Source: an uncultured Desulfovibrio sp. (GTDB lineage: Bacteria > Desulfobacterota > Desulfovibrionia > Desulfovibrionales > Desulfovibrionaceae). From it: a stretch of DNA of 64,000 bases. The stretch is taken from positions 1-64,000 of the forward strand of contig NZ_CALVHE010000001.1 in NCBI RefSeq assembly GCF_944327235.1. Direction: 5' to 3'. This document shows, piece by piece, positions 1 through 8,462 of the stretch (positions within the stretch are counted from its first letter, which is position 1; each line of letters starts with the position of its first letter). The position numbers and the translations under genes are program-made. Below the pieces are notes generated by a model that saw only the letters and a list, made by a program, of their open reading frames with translations, was not told the origin of the DNA and did no database searches.

Positions 1-2
1 AT

Positions 3-65
3 CACCGTCATGAGGATATCTACAAACTCCTCCTCAAGATGCTCAGAGAGAATCCTCTCTGCTAG
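3..65 (+). CDS. possible 3' end of a gene entering from the left edge
   Basis: Reading from base 3, an open frame of 20 codons ends at TAG (63-65). The peptide is charged and looks protein-like (HRHEDIYKLLLKMLRENPLC). Nothing identifies the family, and the other frames over this stretch are less protein-like. It could be chance, because only 63 bases are visible. Confidence 0.28.
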   Translation, partial: HRHEDIYKLLLKMLRENPLC

Positions 66-142
66 TCATGACCCAAATTTTTTTCATGTTACAGCTGGAA
101 AAAAGCATAAAAAAACACTGTAGACACACCAACATCCCAGCC

Positions 143-171
143 TTTAAACAGGAATTCACGCACGATAGATT
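143..171 (+). promoter_or_regulatory. tentative sigma70-type promoter for the XRE regulator
   Basis: TTTAAA (143-148), a 17-base spacer and TAGATT (166-171) lie about 80 bases upstream of the regulator start in an AT-rich stretch. The -35 box is weak, so this is only a candidate. Confidence 0.3.
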
Positions 172-251
172 TTATAAATCAACATATTGCGCGTAATAAG
201 CTGTTCTCCCACGGCGCTGTTCCTGCGAAAATGAAGAAAGGAGGCGTTAAT

Positions 252-638
252 ATGAATTCCAAGGATGTTAGTAAGCTTGCCGCACAGGTTGGCCGCGTCA
301 TGGCCCGGCGACGCAAAATGTGCGGGATGACACAGGCCATGCTGGCCGAGAAACTCGGCATCACGCAAGACTCGCTTTCACGCATGGAAAAGGGCGTCAT
401 GGCCCCCAAATTTTCCCGTCTGCCGGAAGTGGCGCACTTTCTGGACTGTCGCGTAGCGGATCTTTTTCGCGAGGCCAGCCCCGAATCGGACGACTGGGCT
501 GCGGCCATAGCCGAGGAGTTGCGGGATCTGTCTCCCGACGGCCGCGAGCTTATCCTGAACCTCGTTCGGGAGATCGCCCGCTCCCTGCGCAAGATGCAGG
601 AAAGCCGAACGAAGGGATTTGACAGCAGCGAGGGCTAG
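252..638 (+). CDS. XRE-family helix-turn-helix transcriptional regulator
   Basis: A 128-residue protein with a Cro/C1-type HTH in its first 70 residues (GMTQAMLAEKLGITQDSLSRMEKG). The C-terminal half is acidic then helical and resembles no effector domain I know. The start at 252 is chosen because AAAGGAGG (237-244) is correctly spaced before it; an in-frame ATG at 231 lies upstream of that ribosome binding site. The gene stands alone, and its target is unknown; autoregulation would be usual for the family. Confidence 0.82.
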   Translation: MNSKDVSKLAAQVGRVMARRRKMCGMTQAMLAEKLGITQDSLSRMEKGVMAPKFSRLPEVAHFLDCRVADLFREASPESDDWAAAIAEELRDLSPDGRELILNLVREIARSLRKMQESRTKGFDSSEG

Positions 639-757
639 GCATAGTTTTCCATTCAGTCATCCGGGCCGTGCACAGCTCATGACCGGTCTGCGCGCTGCGG
701 GCAGGAACCGCCGACAGCAGCCACGCGTGTGCATTTTTCTTACAGGAGCAAGAGGGC

Positions 758-1714
758 ATGAGCAAAGCCTTTCATCACGTTTACGGCCCGGTCCCTTCCC
801 GCCGCCTCGGACGCTCGCTGGGCGTGGACGCCCTGACATTCAAGACCTGTTCCTTCGATTGCGTCTACTGCCAGCTTGGCCATACCACCAACCATACGGT
901 CGAACGCAAGGAATACGTGGCAGTCGACGACATCCTCGATGAAGTCAGACGCAAACTTGCCGTCGATACGCCGCAGTACATCAGCTTCGCCGGCTCAGGA
1001 GAACCGACCCTCAACAGCCGGCTTGGCGACATCATCCGAAACATCAAGATCCTGACGGATGTGCCGGTGGTCGTCATCACCAACGGCTCACTGCTCTGGC
1101 GTGCCGATGTCCGCTCGGATCTGGCGGCGGCGGATGTGGTCATCCCCTCTCTGGACGGCGGCAGCGCCGCACAGCTCGATGCGGTCAATGCGCCGGAGGC
1201 TTCCCTGGGATTCCAGCAAATCGTGGACGGCCTCATCCGCTTCCGCAAGGAGTTCCGCGGGCAGATATGGCTGGAGATCATGCTGCTCGGCGGCATGAAC
1301 GATGACGATGCCTCCATAGACGCCCTTGCCCGACTCGTGGCGGATATCCGCCCGGACAAAGTCCAGCTCAACAGCGTCTGCCGGCCTCCGGCGGAACGCA
1401 GCGCCCAGCCTGTCCCGATGGCGCGGTTGCGGGCCATCTGTGAACGCATGGCGGCGGAAGTCCCCTGTCCGGTGGAGATCATCGCCACGCATCTGGACGA
1501 CGAGGCCCACACGACCTTCCGGACCCAGGTACAGGAAGAAGACGTGCTGGCGACCATCGCCCGGCGTCCCTGCACCGTCAACGATGTGGCCGCCGGATTG
1601 GGCATCCATCACAACGAGGCCCTCAAGCATCTGGAAATGCTGGTGGCTGACGGCAAGGCCGTCACCCAGACGCGCGGAGATCAGCTCTATTACGCCGCCG
1701 TGGAAACGGCCTGA
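758..1714 (+). CDS. radical SAM protein with C-terminal winged-helix region
   Basis: A 318-residue radical SAM protein. The cluster-binding CxxxCxxC is at residues 31-38 (CSFDCVYC), after a conserved YGPVPSRRLGRSLG opening typical of the COG0731-type Fe-S oxidoreductases. A SAM-contact segment (SFAGSGEPTL) follows. The last 60 residues (TVNDVAAGLGIHHNEALKHLEMLVADGKA) look like a winged helix. The reaction and substrate of this subfamily are not evident from the sequence. The gene is monocistronic and ends at a strong terminator. Confidence 0.85.
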   Translation: MSKAFHHVYGPVPSRRLGRSLGVDALTFKTCSFDCVYCQLGHTTNHTVERKEYVAVDDILDEVRRKLAVDTPQYISFAGSGEPTLNSRLGDIIRNIKILTDVPVVVITNGSLLWRADVRSDLAAADVVIPSLDGGSAAQLDAVNAPEASLGFQQIVDGLIRFRKEFRGQIWLEIMLLGGMNDDDASIDALARLVADIRPDKVQLNSVCRPPAERSAQPVPMARLRAICERMAAEVPCPVEIIATHLDDEAHTTFRTQVQEEDVLATIARRPCTVNDVAAGLGIHHNEALKHLEMLVADGKAVTQTRGDQLYYAAVETA

Positions 1715-1730
1715 TCCCACCGTGACAGAC

Positions 1731-1766
1731 AAACGGCGTCCGTTTGGCTTGAACGGACGCCGTTTT
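1731..1766. terminator. bidirectional intrinsic terminator
   Basis: A perfect 14-bp stem (AAACGGCGTCCGTT / AACGGACGCCGTTT) around a 7-base loop, with A and T tracts on its two sides. It lies between the convergent radical SAM and metallophosphoesterase genes and can serve both. Confidence 0.9.
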
Positions 1767-1807
1767 CATCATGCTCACCGACCTGCTCCACAATGGCGTT
1801 CGCCGCT

Positions 1808-3052
1808 TCAGGAGTCCGTCTCGTCTCCGACCCGACGCAATATCAACAGCAGGATCTCCCCAGGAACTCCCAGCCGGTAGGGGAAACCGCCCCACAGGCC
1901 GCATCCGCTGGACACGACAAGACGAGAATCCTCGTCCCCGTAGAGACCGCGCACATAACCGCCATTGAAGGCGGCCACCAGCCAGTCCACGCCCAGGATC
2001 GAACCGCCGTGCGTGTGCCCGGACAGTTGCAGCGCAACCTTGCCCCGCACGGCGTCAAAGAGGGTAGGCCGATGGGAAAGCAGGATGACGGGCAGGCGCT
2101 CCTTCGTGCCGTCCGGGCGCGCGGAGAGCGCATGGGAGTCCAAGCCGCGCGGCAGCGTGCTTTCCAGGTCCGGGCCGGGCAGGCCGAAACGGGCGGCAGC
2201 GGGATCGGTCACGCCGGACAGGACGAATTCCCTGTCCGCGTGCCTCACGATGACATGCATATTATCGAGCATCGTGATGCCCGTATGACGCAGCAGGGGC
2301 TTCCAGGCCGGATAGTCGGAGTAGTATTCATGGTTGCCCGTGCAGGCATACGTGCCCAGCGTTGACCGCAGATCGGCCAGCGGACGGATATCGTCAGCTC
2401 GCAGGGCCGGAGAACCATCCATGATGTCCCCGGTCAGCAGGATGATGTCCGGCCGGGCCGCGTTGACCCGCTGCACCAGTTCCTCAGCCCATGCACGGCT
2501 GAAGGTGCGGCTGAGATGCAGGTCGCTCAGATGCGCCAGCCGCAGACCGTCCAGTTCCGGCGGCAGAGAGCGCACGGGCAGTTCCACCTCCCGCACGGCG
2601 GGTACGCGCAGAGCCGTAGGGATGGCCACGGCAGCCAGAAGAAGAGCCAGCAGACACAAGCCCAGAGAAAGACGCCCGTCCCAGGGACGCAGACGGCTCC
2701 AGAGCCTGCCCGCACCACAACGCTCAAGCAGCCAGCAGATGCACAGCAGGGCATCCCGCCCCAGACTCAATGCGGCAAACAGCAGCACGATGCCCAACGG
2801 GATACCCGTGCCGACCTGGAACCAGCGCGGCACTTCCGGCGAATAGGAGCCGAAAAAAAGACGAAAAAATAAAAGCTTGCAGGCCCCGGCGACTGTCAGC
2901 GCGGCCAGCGGGAGCCGCAGGGAGAGGGAAAGATGCGTGCGCCACAGCACGCGCACCAGAACATACAACGTCAGCAGGAGGGAAAAGAACGTCAGCATAC
3001 GATCAGGAATATAAAAAGAGACGAAGGGAGCCGCAACTCCCTCCGTCCGCAT
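1808..3052 (-). CDS. membrane-anchored metallophosphoesterase
   Basis: A 414-residue protein. About four hydrophobic helices fill residues 15-160. A calcineurin-like phosphoesterase domain follows with all metal-binding motifs: HLSDLHL, LTGDIMDG, TGNHEYY, LLSHRP and SGHTHGG. This arrangement matches YkuE/YaeI-type phosphoesterases; the substrate is unknown. Neither candidate start (3052 or MLTFF at 2998) has a clear ribosome binding site. It follows ridA on the same strand after about 60 bases that hold a short GC-rich hairpin, so it may be partly co-transcribed with the tyrP-like gene and ridA. Confidence 0.85.
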   Translation of the reverse strand: MRTEGVAAPFVSFYIPDRMLTFFSLLLTLYVLVRVLWRTHLSLSLRLPLAALTVAGACKLLFFRLFFGSYSPEVPRWFQVGTGIPLGIVLLFAALSLGRDALLCICWLLERCGAGRLWSRLRPWDGRLSLGLCLLALLLAAVAIPTALRVPAVREVELPVRSLPPELDGLRLAHLSDLHLSRTFSRAWAEELVQRVNAARPDIILLTGDIMDGSPALRADDIRPLADLRSTLGTYACTGNHEYYSDYPAWKPLLRHTGITMLDNMHVIVRHADREFVLSGVTDPAAARFGLPGPDLESTLPRGLDSHALSARPDGTKERLPVILLSHRPTLFDAVRGKVALQLSGHTHGGSILGVDWLVAAFNGGYVRGLYGDEDSRLVVSSGCGLWGGFPYRLGVPGEILLLILRRVGDETDS

Positions 3053-3113
3053 GTCTTTTGCGTCAGATCAACGCAGAGCCTCCGCGTCAACAGGCGCGGA
3101 TGCCTCCGCTTGC

Positions 3114-3494
3114 CTAACGGGTGGCGATGGCCTCCACTTCAACCAGCGCTCCCAGCGGCAGACCGGCCACGGCCACGCAGGAACGAGCCGGGTAGGGCGC
3201 GGCAAAGTATTTCTTGTAGACCTCATTGACGGCGGGGAAGTTGGCCATATCCGTGATAAAGACGACCGTCTTCACCACGTTTTCCGTCCCAAGACCGGCT
3301 TCGGCCAACACGGCGGAAAGGTTCTTCAGGGCTTGCTCGGCCTGAGCCGCCACGTCGCCTTCCACCATTTTGCCCGTTTCGGGCACAAGGCCGATCTGGC
3401 CGGAAAAGTAGCAGGTCTCACCGGAACGGATTCCCTGACTGTAGGGACCGACAGCGGCAGGGGCCTTGGACGTGTTGATCAGTTCCTTGCTCAT
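3114..3494 (-). CDS. ridA: RidA family reactive-intermediate deaminase
   Basis: A 126-residue YjgF/YER057c/UK114 protein of normal family length. Typical motifs are APAAVGPYSQGI near the N terminus, VFITDMANFPAVNEVY, and the C-terminal PARSCVAVAGLPLGALVEVEA, which contains the arginine that binds the imine substrate. RidA hydrolyses 2-aminoacrylate and related enamines released by PLP enzymes. AGGAGAA precedes the ATG. It starts 10 bases after the aromatic amino acid permease gene and is probably translated from the same mRNA. A second, diverged paralogue lies at 53909-54298. Confidence 0.92.
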   Translation of the reverse strand: MSKELINTSKAPAAVGPYSQGIRSGETCYFSGQIGLVPETGKMVEGDVAAQAEQALKNLSAVLAEAGLGTENVVKTVVFITDMANFPAVNEVYKKYFAAPYPARSCVAVAGLPLGALVEVEAIATR

Positions 3495-3504
3495 GCGTGT
3501 TCTC

Positions 3505-4743
3505 CTATTTGAAGGCAGGCAGATAGTTCAGTACGGTCAGGGTATGGCACACCGCCACGCCGATACCGTACACCAGCAACAGAGGGATGGCCCAGCTTGC
3601 GCCGGGCATACGATACAGCGCTTCGCCTCCCTTGCGGCGACTGACATGCAGCAGCATGGCCGGGACGATGACCGACCAGATGGCCGCCGCCAGACCGGCC
3701 CAGCCGATGGCCGCCAGAAAGCCGTCCGGCCAGATGAGACCGCCCAGCATGGGAGGCAGGAAGGTCACCAGCATGGTCAGTGTACGCCCACGCCGGGAAT
3801 TGTCAAAGTTGCACAGGTCCGCCATGTAGTCGAACAGCCCGAGCCCCGCGCCGAGAAAGGATGTGGCGATGGCGAACAGGGCAAAGAATTCCAGCATCTT
3901 CTGGATGATGTACCCCAGCGAGGAGCCGGAAGCCTGCACCAGATCCCCCACGTTGCCGCCCGCCGCGATGACGGCGCGGAAGGCCTCGCGGTCCAGGATG
4001 CCGTCAGCGGCAATGATCCAGACAAGATAGCAGAGCAGGGCAATGAAGGTGCCGTTGCGCAGGCAGGCATTGATGATGCGAGGTTCCTTGCCCAGATATT
4101 TGATGAGGCTGGGCACCGAGGCATGGAAGCAGAAGGAGGTCAGATACGTGGAGACCGCGCCGAACAGGAAGATGAATTCCCCGCTGTCGGCCTGTTCCCC
4201 CCAGATATGCCCCATGTCGGCATTGCCGATCATGCCGCCCACGGAGAGGAAAAAGGTGATGATCATCCCGCCCATGAGCACCACGGAAAGCCGGTCCACC
4301 ACCTGCGAGCTCCACCAGACGCAAGCCGTCAGCAACAAGGAAAAGATGAGGCTCGTCAGCACTCGCGGCGGCGTATAGCCCCAATTGGACTGCATGGCCT
4401 GCTGCACCACCGAGCCGCCGCCGCTCACATAGGCATAGACCAGCGTATAGAGCACAAAGGCCACGGCAAGCCCGTTGATGAGGCTCCACGCCGGTCCCAG
4501 CGTCCGGTTGACCATGGTATGCAGGCTGTCGCCGGGCTCAAAGCAGAGGTTGACCTCCAGGATAGCCTGACTGGCGCGCAACATGCAGAACCAGGAAACA
4601 AAAATGACCACCAGCGACCAGTTGAACCACATGCCCGCGGAGATCATGGGCAGGCCCAGCATCCCGGCGCCGATGGCCGTACCGGCCACGACCATGGATC
4701 CCCCCATGACTTTCTGAAAATTCGGGCCAAAAAAAGAACGCAT
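3505..4743 (-). CDS. aromatic amino acid permease (TyrP/Mtr/TnaB family)
   Basis: A 412-residue integral membrane protein of the HAAAP family. It opens with the diagnostic VVAGTAIGAGMLGLPM and has about eleven hydrophobic helices. Homologues import tyrosine or tryptophan with protons; which substrate applies here cannot be read from the sequence. GAGGAGGAAAG just upstream of the ATG at 4743 fixes the start. The same frame stays open far upstream, antisense to the ettA gene, but that stretch is not permease-like. ridA follows 10 bases downstream, suggesting amino acid catabolism. Confidence 0.88.
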   Translation of the reverse strand: MRSFFGPNFQKVMGGSMVVAGTAIGAGMLGLPMISAGMWFNWSLVVIFVSWFCMLRASQAILEVNLCFEPGDSLHTMVNRTLGPAWSLINGLAVAFVLYTLVYAYVSGGGSVVQQAMQSNWGYTPPRVLTSLIFSLLLTACVWWSSQVVDRLSVVLMGGMIITFFLSVGGMIGNADMGHIWGEQADSGEFIFLFGAVSTYLTSFCFHASVPSLIKYLGKEPRIINACLRNGTFIALLCYLVWIIAADGILDREAFRAVIAAGGNVGDLVQASGSSLGYIIQKMLEFFALFAIATSFLGAGLGLFDYMADLCNFDNSRRGRTLTMLVTFLPPMLGGLIWPDGFLAAIGWAGLAAAIWSVIVPAMLLHVSRRKGGEALYRMPGASWAIPLLLVYGIGVAVCHTLTVLNYLPAFK

Positions 4744-4835
4744 GCGTTGTCTTTCCTCCTCATTGCCGCCGAATTGCGGCCAAAGGGCATCTTGGCAGAG
4801 AGGAGAGGGCAAATCAAGAGGGCGCTGCCGCGCGC

Positions 4836-4864
4836 TTGAAAATCCACGCGATGCCGTATATATT
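4836..4864 (+). promoter_or_regulatory. sigma70-type promoter for ettA
   Basis: TTGAAA (4836-4841), an exact 17-base spacer and TATATT (4859-4864), 50 bases before the ettA start. It is in the gap between the divergent permease and ettA genes. Confidence 0.65.
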
Positions 4865-4914
4865 GGACAACCTTGGCGACCATACGGCCGCCCAATCCGA
4901 CCTTTGAGGAAAGC

Positions 4915-6597
4915 ATGAGCAACGAACCGGACAAGATTATTTATTCCATGATTCGCGTGTCCAAGCGGCACGGACAGAAGGAAGTGCTCAAGGATATCTC
5001 GCTCTCCTACTTTTACGGAGCGAAGATCGGCGTGCTCGGTCTGAACGGCGCAGGCAAGTCCAGCCTGCTCAAGATCCTGGCAGGCGTCGATCAGTCCTTT
5101 GACGGCAAGACCGTGCTCGCGCCCGGCTATACCATCGGCTATCTGGAGCAGGAGCCCCTTCAGGGCGAGACCCGCACTGTGCGGGAGGTGGTGGAAGAGG
5201 GCGTGGCCGAGCTCATGGCCATCGCCCGCGAATTTGAAGCCATCAACGCCAAGTTTGCCGAGCCCATGGAGCCGGAGGAGATGGACGCCCTCATCGCCCG
5301 GCAGGCGGAAGTGCAGGAGCTGATGGACCACAAGGGCGTCTGGGATCTGGACTCCAAGCTGGAAATGGCCATGGATGCCTTGCGCTGCCCGCCCGGGGAC
5401 ATGAGCGTGGCCCACATATCGGGCGGCGAACGTCGCCGCGTGGCCCTCTGCCGTCTGCTGCTCCAGAACCCCGACATCCTGCTGCTGGACGAACCCACCA
5501 ACCATCTGGACGCCGAGTCCGTGGCCTGGCTGGAGCGCTATCTCTCCACCTTCCCCGGCACGGTCATCGCCGTCACCCACGACCGCTATTTCCTCGACAA
5601 CGTGGCGGGCTGGATACTGGAACTGGACCGCGGCCGCGGCATCCCGTGGAAGGGCAACTATTCCTCCTGGCTCGAACAGAAGCAGAAGCGTCTGGCGCAG
5701 GAAGACAAGGCCGAGGCCGACCGCCAGAAGACCCTTGCCCGCGAGCTGGAATGGATACGCATGTCCCCCAAGGGCCGTCATGCCAAGGGCAAGGCCCGCA
5801 TCAACGCTTATGAAGCCATGCTTTCCCACGAGAGCGAGAAGCGCGCGCCGGATCTGGAGATCTACATCCCGCCGGGACCGCGCCTCGGCAAGAGCGTCAT
5901 CGAGCTTAAGGGCGTGAGCAAGAGCATGGGCGACAAGCTGCTCATGGAGAATGTGGACGCTCTCGTGCCCGCCGGCGCCATCGTGGGCATCATCGGCCCC
6001 AACGGCGCGGGCAAGACCACGCTGTTCAAGCTCCTCACCGGGCAGGAAAAGCCGGACGCGGGCACCATCACCATCGGCGATACCGTCAAGTTCGCCTATG
6101 TGGATCAGGGGCGCGAATCCCTCACGCCCGGCAAGACCGTCTATGAGCTCATCAGCGACGGGCACGAGACCATCAAGCTGGGCAGCAGGGAAGTGAACGC
6201 CCGAGCCTACTGCACGCGTTTCAATTTCCACGGCGCGGATCAGCAGAAAAAGGTGGACGTGCTCTCCGGCGGCGAACGCAACCGCCTGCACCTTGCCCGT
6301 ATGCTCAAATCCGGGGCCAACGTCCTCCTGCTGGACGAACCGACCAACGATATCGACGTGAACACCATGCGGGCCCTTGAAGACGCGCTGGACAACTTTG
6401 CCGGTTGCGTGCTCGTGGTGAGCCATGACCGCTGGTTTCTCGACCGTATCGCCACCCACATCATGGCCTTTGAAGGCGACTCGAAGGTGGATTTCTTCGA
6501 GGGGAACTTCACGGAATACGAGGAAGACCGCAAGAAGCGCCTCGGCAAGGATGCCGATACGCCGCATCGCCTGAAATTCCGCCGCCTTACCCGGTAA
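4915..6597 (+). CDS. ettA: ABC-F translational throttle ATPase EttA
   Basis: A 560-residue soluble protein with two ABC ATPase domains: Walker A GLNGAGKSS and GPNGAGKTT, signature SGGERRR and SGGERNR, Walker B LLLDEPTNHLD and LLLDEPTNDID. An EttA-type arm and the P-site interaction motif region (KGRHAKGKARINAYE) lie between them. There are no membrane segments. EttA binds the ribosomal E site and couples the first elongation steps to the ATP/ADP ratio. TGAGGAAAGC gives the start at 4915; an in-frame TTG at 4873 lacks such a site. Confidence 0.93.
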   Translation: MSNEPDKIIYSMIRVSKRHGQKEVLKDISLSYFYGAKIGVLGLNGAGKSSLLKILAGVDQSFDGKTVLAPGYTIGYLEQEPLQGETRTVREVVEEGVAELMAIAREFEAINAKFAEPMEPEEMDALIARQAEVQELMDHKGVWDLDSKLEMAMDALRCPPGDMSVAHISGGERRRVALCRLLLQNPDILLLDEPTNHLDAESVAWLERYLSTFPGTVIAVTHDRYFLDNVAGWILELDRGRGIPWKGNYSSWLEQKQKRLAQEDKAEADRQKTLARELEWIRMSPKGRHAKGKARINAYEAMLSHESEKRAPDLEIYIPPGPRLGKSVIELKGVSKSMGDKLLMENVDALVPAGAIVGIIGPNGAGKTTLFKLLTGQEKPDAGTITIGDTVKFAYVDQGRESLTPGKTVYELISDGHETIKLGSREVNARAYCTRFNFHGADQQKKVDVLSGGERNRLHLARMLKSGANVLLLDEPTNDIDVNTMRALEDALDNFAGCVLVVSHDRWFLDRIATHIMAFEGDSKVDFFEGNFTEYEEDRKKRLGKDADTPHRLKFRRLTR

Positions 6598-6617
6598 GAC
6601 GGCAAGGAGAGAAGTTC

Positions 6618-8333
6618 ATGTTTCACATTAACTATAAAACGCCGCGCCCGTGCAGTGCGTCTCGACGGCATGGACGCGCTCTGCCGCTGGCCGTGCTGGC
6701 CCTGTGCGGGCTGCTGACGGGCAGTCCCGCGCCTGCGCAGGCCGCCGCAACGCCGGAGGTCGCAACCATGCCGACAGGTGCTTCAACGTTCCCGAAAGAA
6801 AGTGAGGGAGCGACGCCGTCCGCAGCCGCAAAAACCGCACCCGGGGCATCTCTTGATGCGCCTGTGGCCTCACAGCCTGCTGAACAGACGGACCGTGAAG
6901 CAGGGGAGACCTTCAGCCAGCCGCGGACGGTGGAACTGTTCCCGGCCGGAGCGCAGATCACCCTTGAAGAAAAGATCATGGCCGCCAGCCGTGACGGACA
7001 AGCCGTCCTGCGCCTGCTCCTGCCGGATGGCGCGGCCAATGTCGTGCCCGATGTGCCGGGGCAAAAGGTGCTTGGCTGGACGCTGACGCCCGTTGCCGCC
7101 CGGCCGCAGGGCAAGGTCGCTGAACGTCGGCGCGAGCTGCTGGACAGGCTGGATGAGCTGGAAGGCCGCATAGCGGCGCTCAACGCACGCATGGAGCTGC
7201 ACAAGCAGCTTCCCGGCGGGGCAAACGGCGAAGCCGTGGAAGATCTGGATGCGTTGGCGGGAAAGACCGTGCCCGCTCTCATGGCCGAACGCCAGAAGCT
7301 CACGCGCGAGCAGGAACAGCTCCGCAAGCTCGTGAACGCCGTCCCGGCGCTTTCGGAGCAGGGGAAACTGCTGGAGATCCGGCTGGCCGCGGCGCCTGAC
7401 GGCCCTGTGCAGGTTCATTGCTCCTACATGCTGCATAATTGCGGCTGGCAGCCGCGCTACAGCGTCAATGCCCGCCCCGGTACGGGCAAGGTGGACATCA
7501 GCCTTTCCGCGGAAGTCTGGCAGTATTCCGGCCAGGACTGGGACAAGGCCCGGCTGTCGCTGGTCACCCGTACGCCCGGTTCGCTCGGCCCGGATGCTCT
7601 GCCGGACTGGATCATCGAGCCCTTTTCACCGGAGGCCGCCCGCCCGGCCGGGATGCCCCGGCACGCCAAGGCTGTTCCGCTCATGGCCGCCGCCGCGGAC
7701 AACAGCGGCATCCCCGTCTCGGAAGAGGGCGCTTTTGTCCGCTGGGAAGTCCCCTCGACGGGTCTTGCGCAGGGCAAATCCATCCTCAACGTAACGAGCG
7801 AGGAATGGACGGCTCCCATGCAGTGGCTGGCCCGCCCGTCGGCAGGGGAGAACCGTGTCTGGATGACGGCGGAATACGCCTTTGCCGATCGTCCTTCCTG
7901 GCCGACCGGTCTCATGGAATGCCGCATCGACGGACAGTATGTGGGTACAGGCACCTTCCGCCCCGAAGCCGGCAAGGTGAAGCTCTTTTTCGGGGCTGAT
8001 CCGCGTGTGACCGTCAAGACCATCAACGAGACCCGCAAGGAAAACGAAAGCGGCATCATCAATGCCCGCCGTTTCTGGCGCTGGAGCTGGCGCTACGCCA
8101 TCCGCAACGAGCGGCCGGAAGAAGTGCGGGTGCGCGTGGAGCGCCCCCTGCCGCGCAGCGTAGATGAGCGCGTGACGCTCAAGCTGGAGGGCACCCCCGC
8201 ACCGACCACGGATCAGGACGAAGGCATCCTCTTCTGGGAAGTGAAGGTCCCCGCACGCGGCAACAGCGATATCCGGCAGAATGTGGAGATCACGGCCCCT
8301 GCCGACATGAAGCTCGCGCCAGTCGCCCCCTAA
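6618..8333 (+). CDS. exported DUF4139 domain protein
   Basis: A 571-residue protein with a signal peptide: a basic start, then a hydrophobic core near residues 24-40, with a likely cleavage after AQA. A Pro/Ala/Thr-rich spacer follows, then a short N-terminal beta domain (TVELFPAGAQITLEEKI), a coiled-coil stretch (residues 165-240) and a long C-terminal region with the DUF4139-like YMLHNCGWQPRYSV and WDKARLSLVT segments. The family includes MuiA-type proteins; its molecular role is unclear. GGCAAGGAGAG precedes the ATG. It lies 20 bases after ettA and ends at a strong terminator. Confidence 0.78.
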   Translation: MFHINYKTPRPCSASRRHGRALPLAVLALCGLLTGSPAPAQAAATPEVATMPTGASTFPKESEGATPSAAAKTAPGASLDAPVASQPAEQTDREAGETFSQPRTVELFPAGAQITLEEKIMAASRDGQAVLRLLLPDGAANVVPDVPGQKVLGWTLTPVAARPQGKVAERRRELLDRLDELEGRIAALNARMELHKQLPGGANGEAVEDLDALAGKTVPALMAERQKLTREQEQLRKLVNAVPALSEQGKLLEIRLAAAPDGPVQVHCSYMLHNCGWQPRYSVNARPGTGKVDISLSAEVWQYSGQDWDKARLSLVTRTPGSLGPDALPDWIIEPFSPEAARPAGMPRHAKAVPLMAAAADNSGIPVSEEGAFVRWEVPSTGLAQGKSILNVTSEEWTAPMQWLARPSAGENRVWMTAEYAFADRPSWPTGLMECRIDGQYVGTGTFRPEAGKVKLFFGADPRVTVKTINETRKENESGIINARRFWRWSWRYAIRNERPEEVRVRVERPLPRSVDERVTLKLEGTPAPTTDQDEGILFWEVKVPARGNSDIRQNVEITAPADMKLAPVAP

Positions 8334-8356
8334 TGGCAAAAACGATATCGTATCTT

Positions 8357-8390
8357 GGGAGCCGCCTTTTGCCGGGCGGCTCCCTGTTTT
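8357..8390 (+). terminator. intrinsic terminator after the DUF4139 gene
   Basis: A perfect 10-bp stem, GGGAGCCGCC / GGCGGCTCCC, with an 8-base loop, followed by TGTTTTT. It separates the ettA unit from the radA operon. Confidence 0.88.
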
Positions 8391-8462
8391 TCCAAGGGCC
8401 CCCCACGGACGGACAGTGCCGCGGCACTTGCCTCTCAGCGCCTTTTTCCGTAGGTTTGCTGC

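Noticed and set aside
4744-6567. Minus-strand frame continuing upstream of the permease for about 600 codons
   Set aside because: It is the antisense shadow of ettA. The permease has a clear ribosome binding site and family-typical start at 4743.
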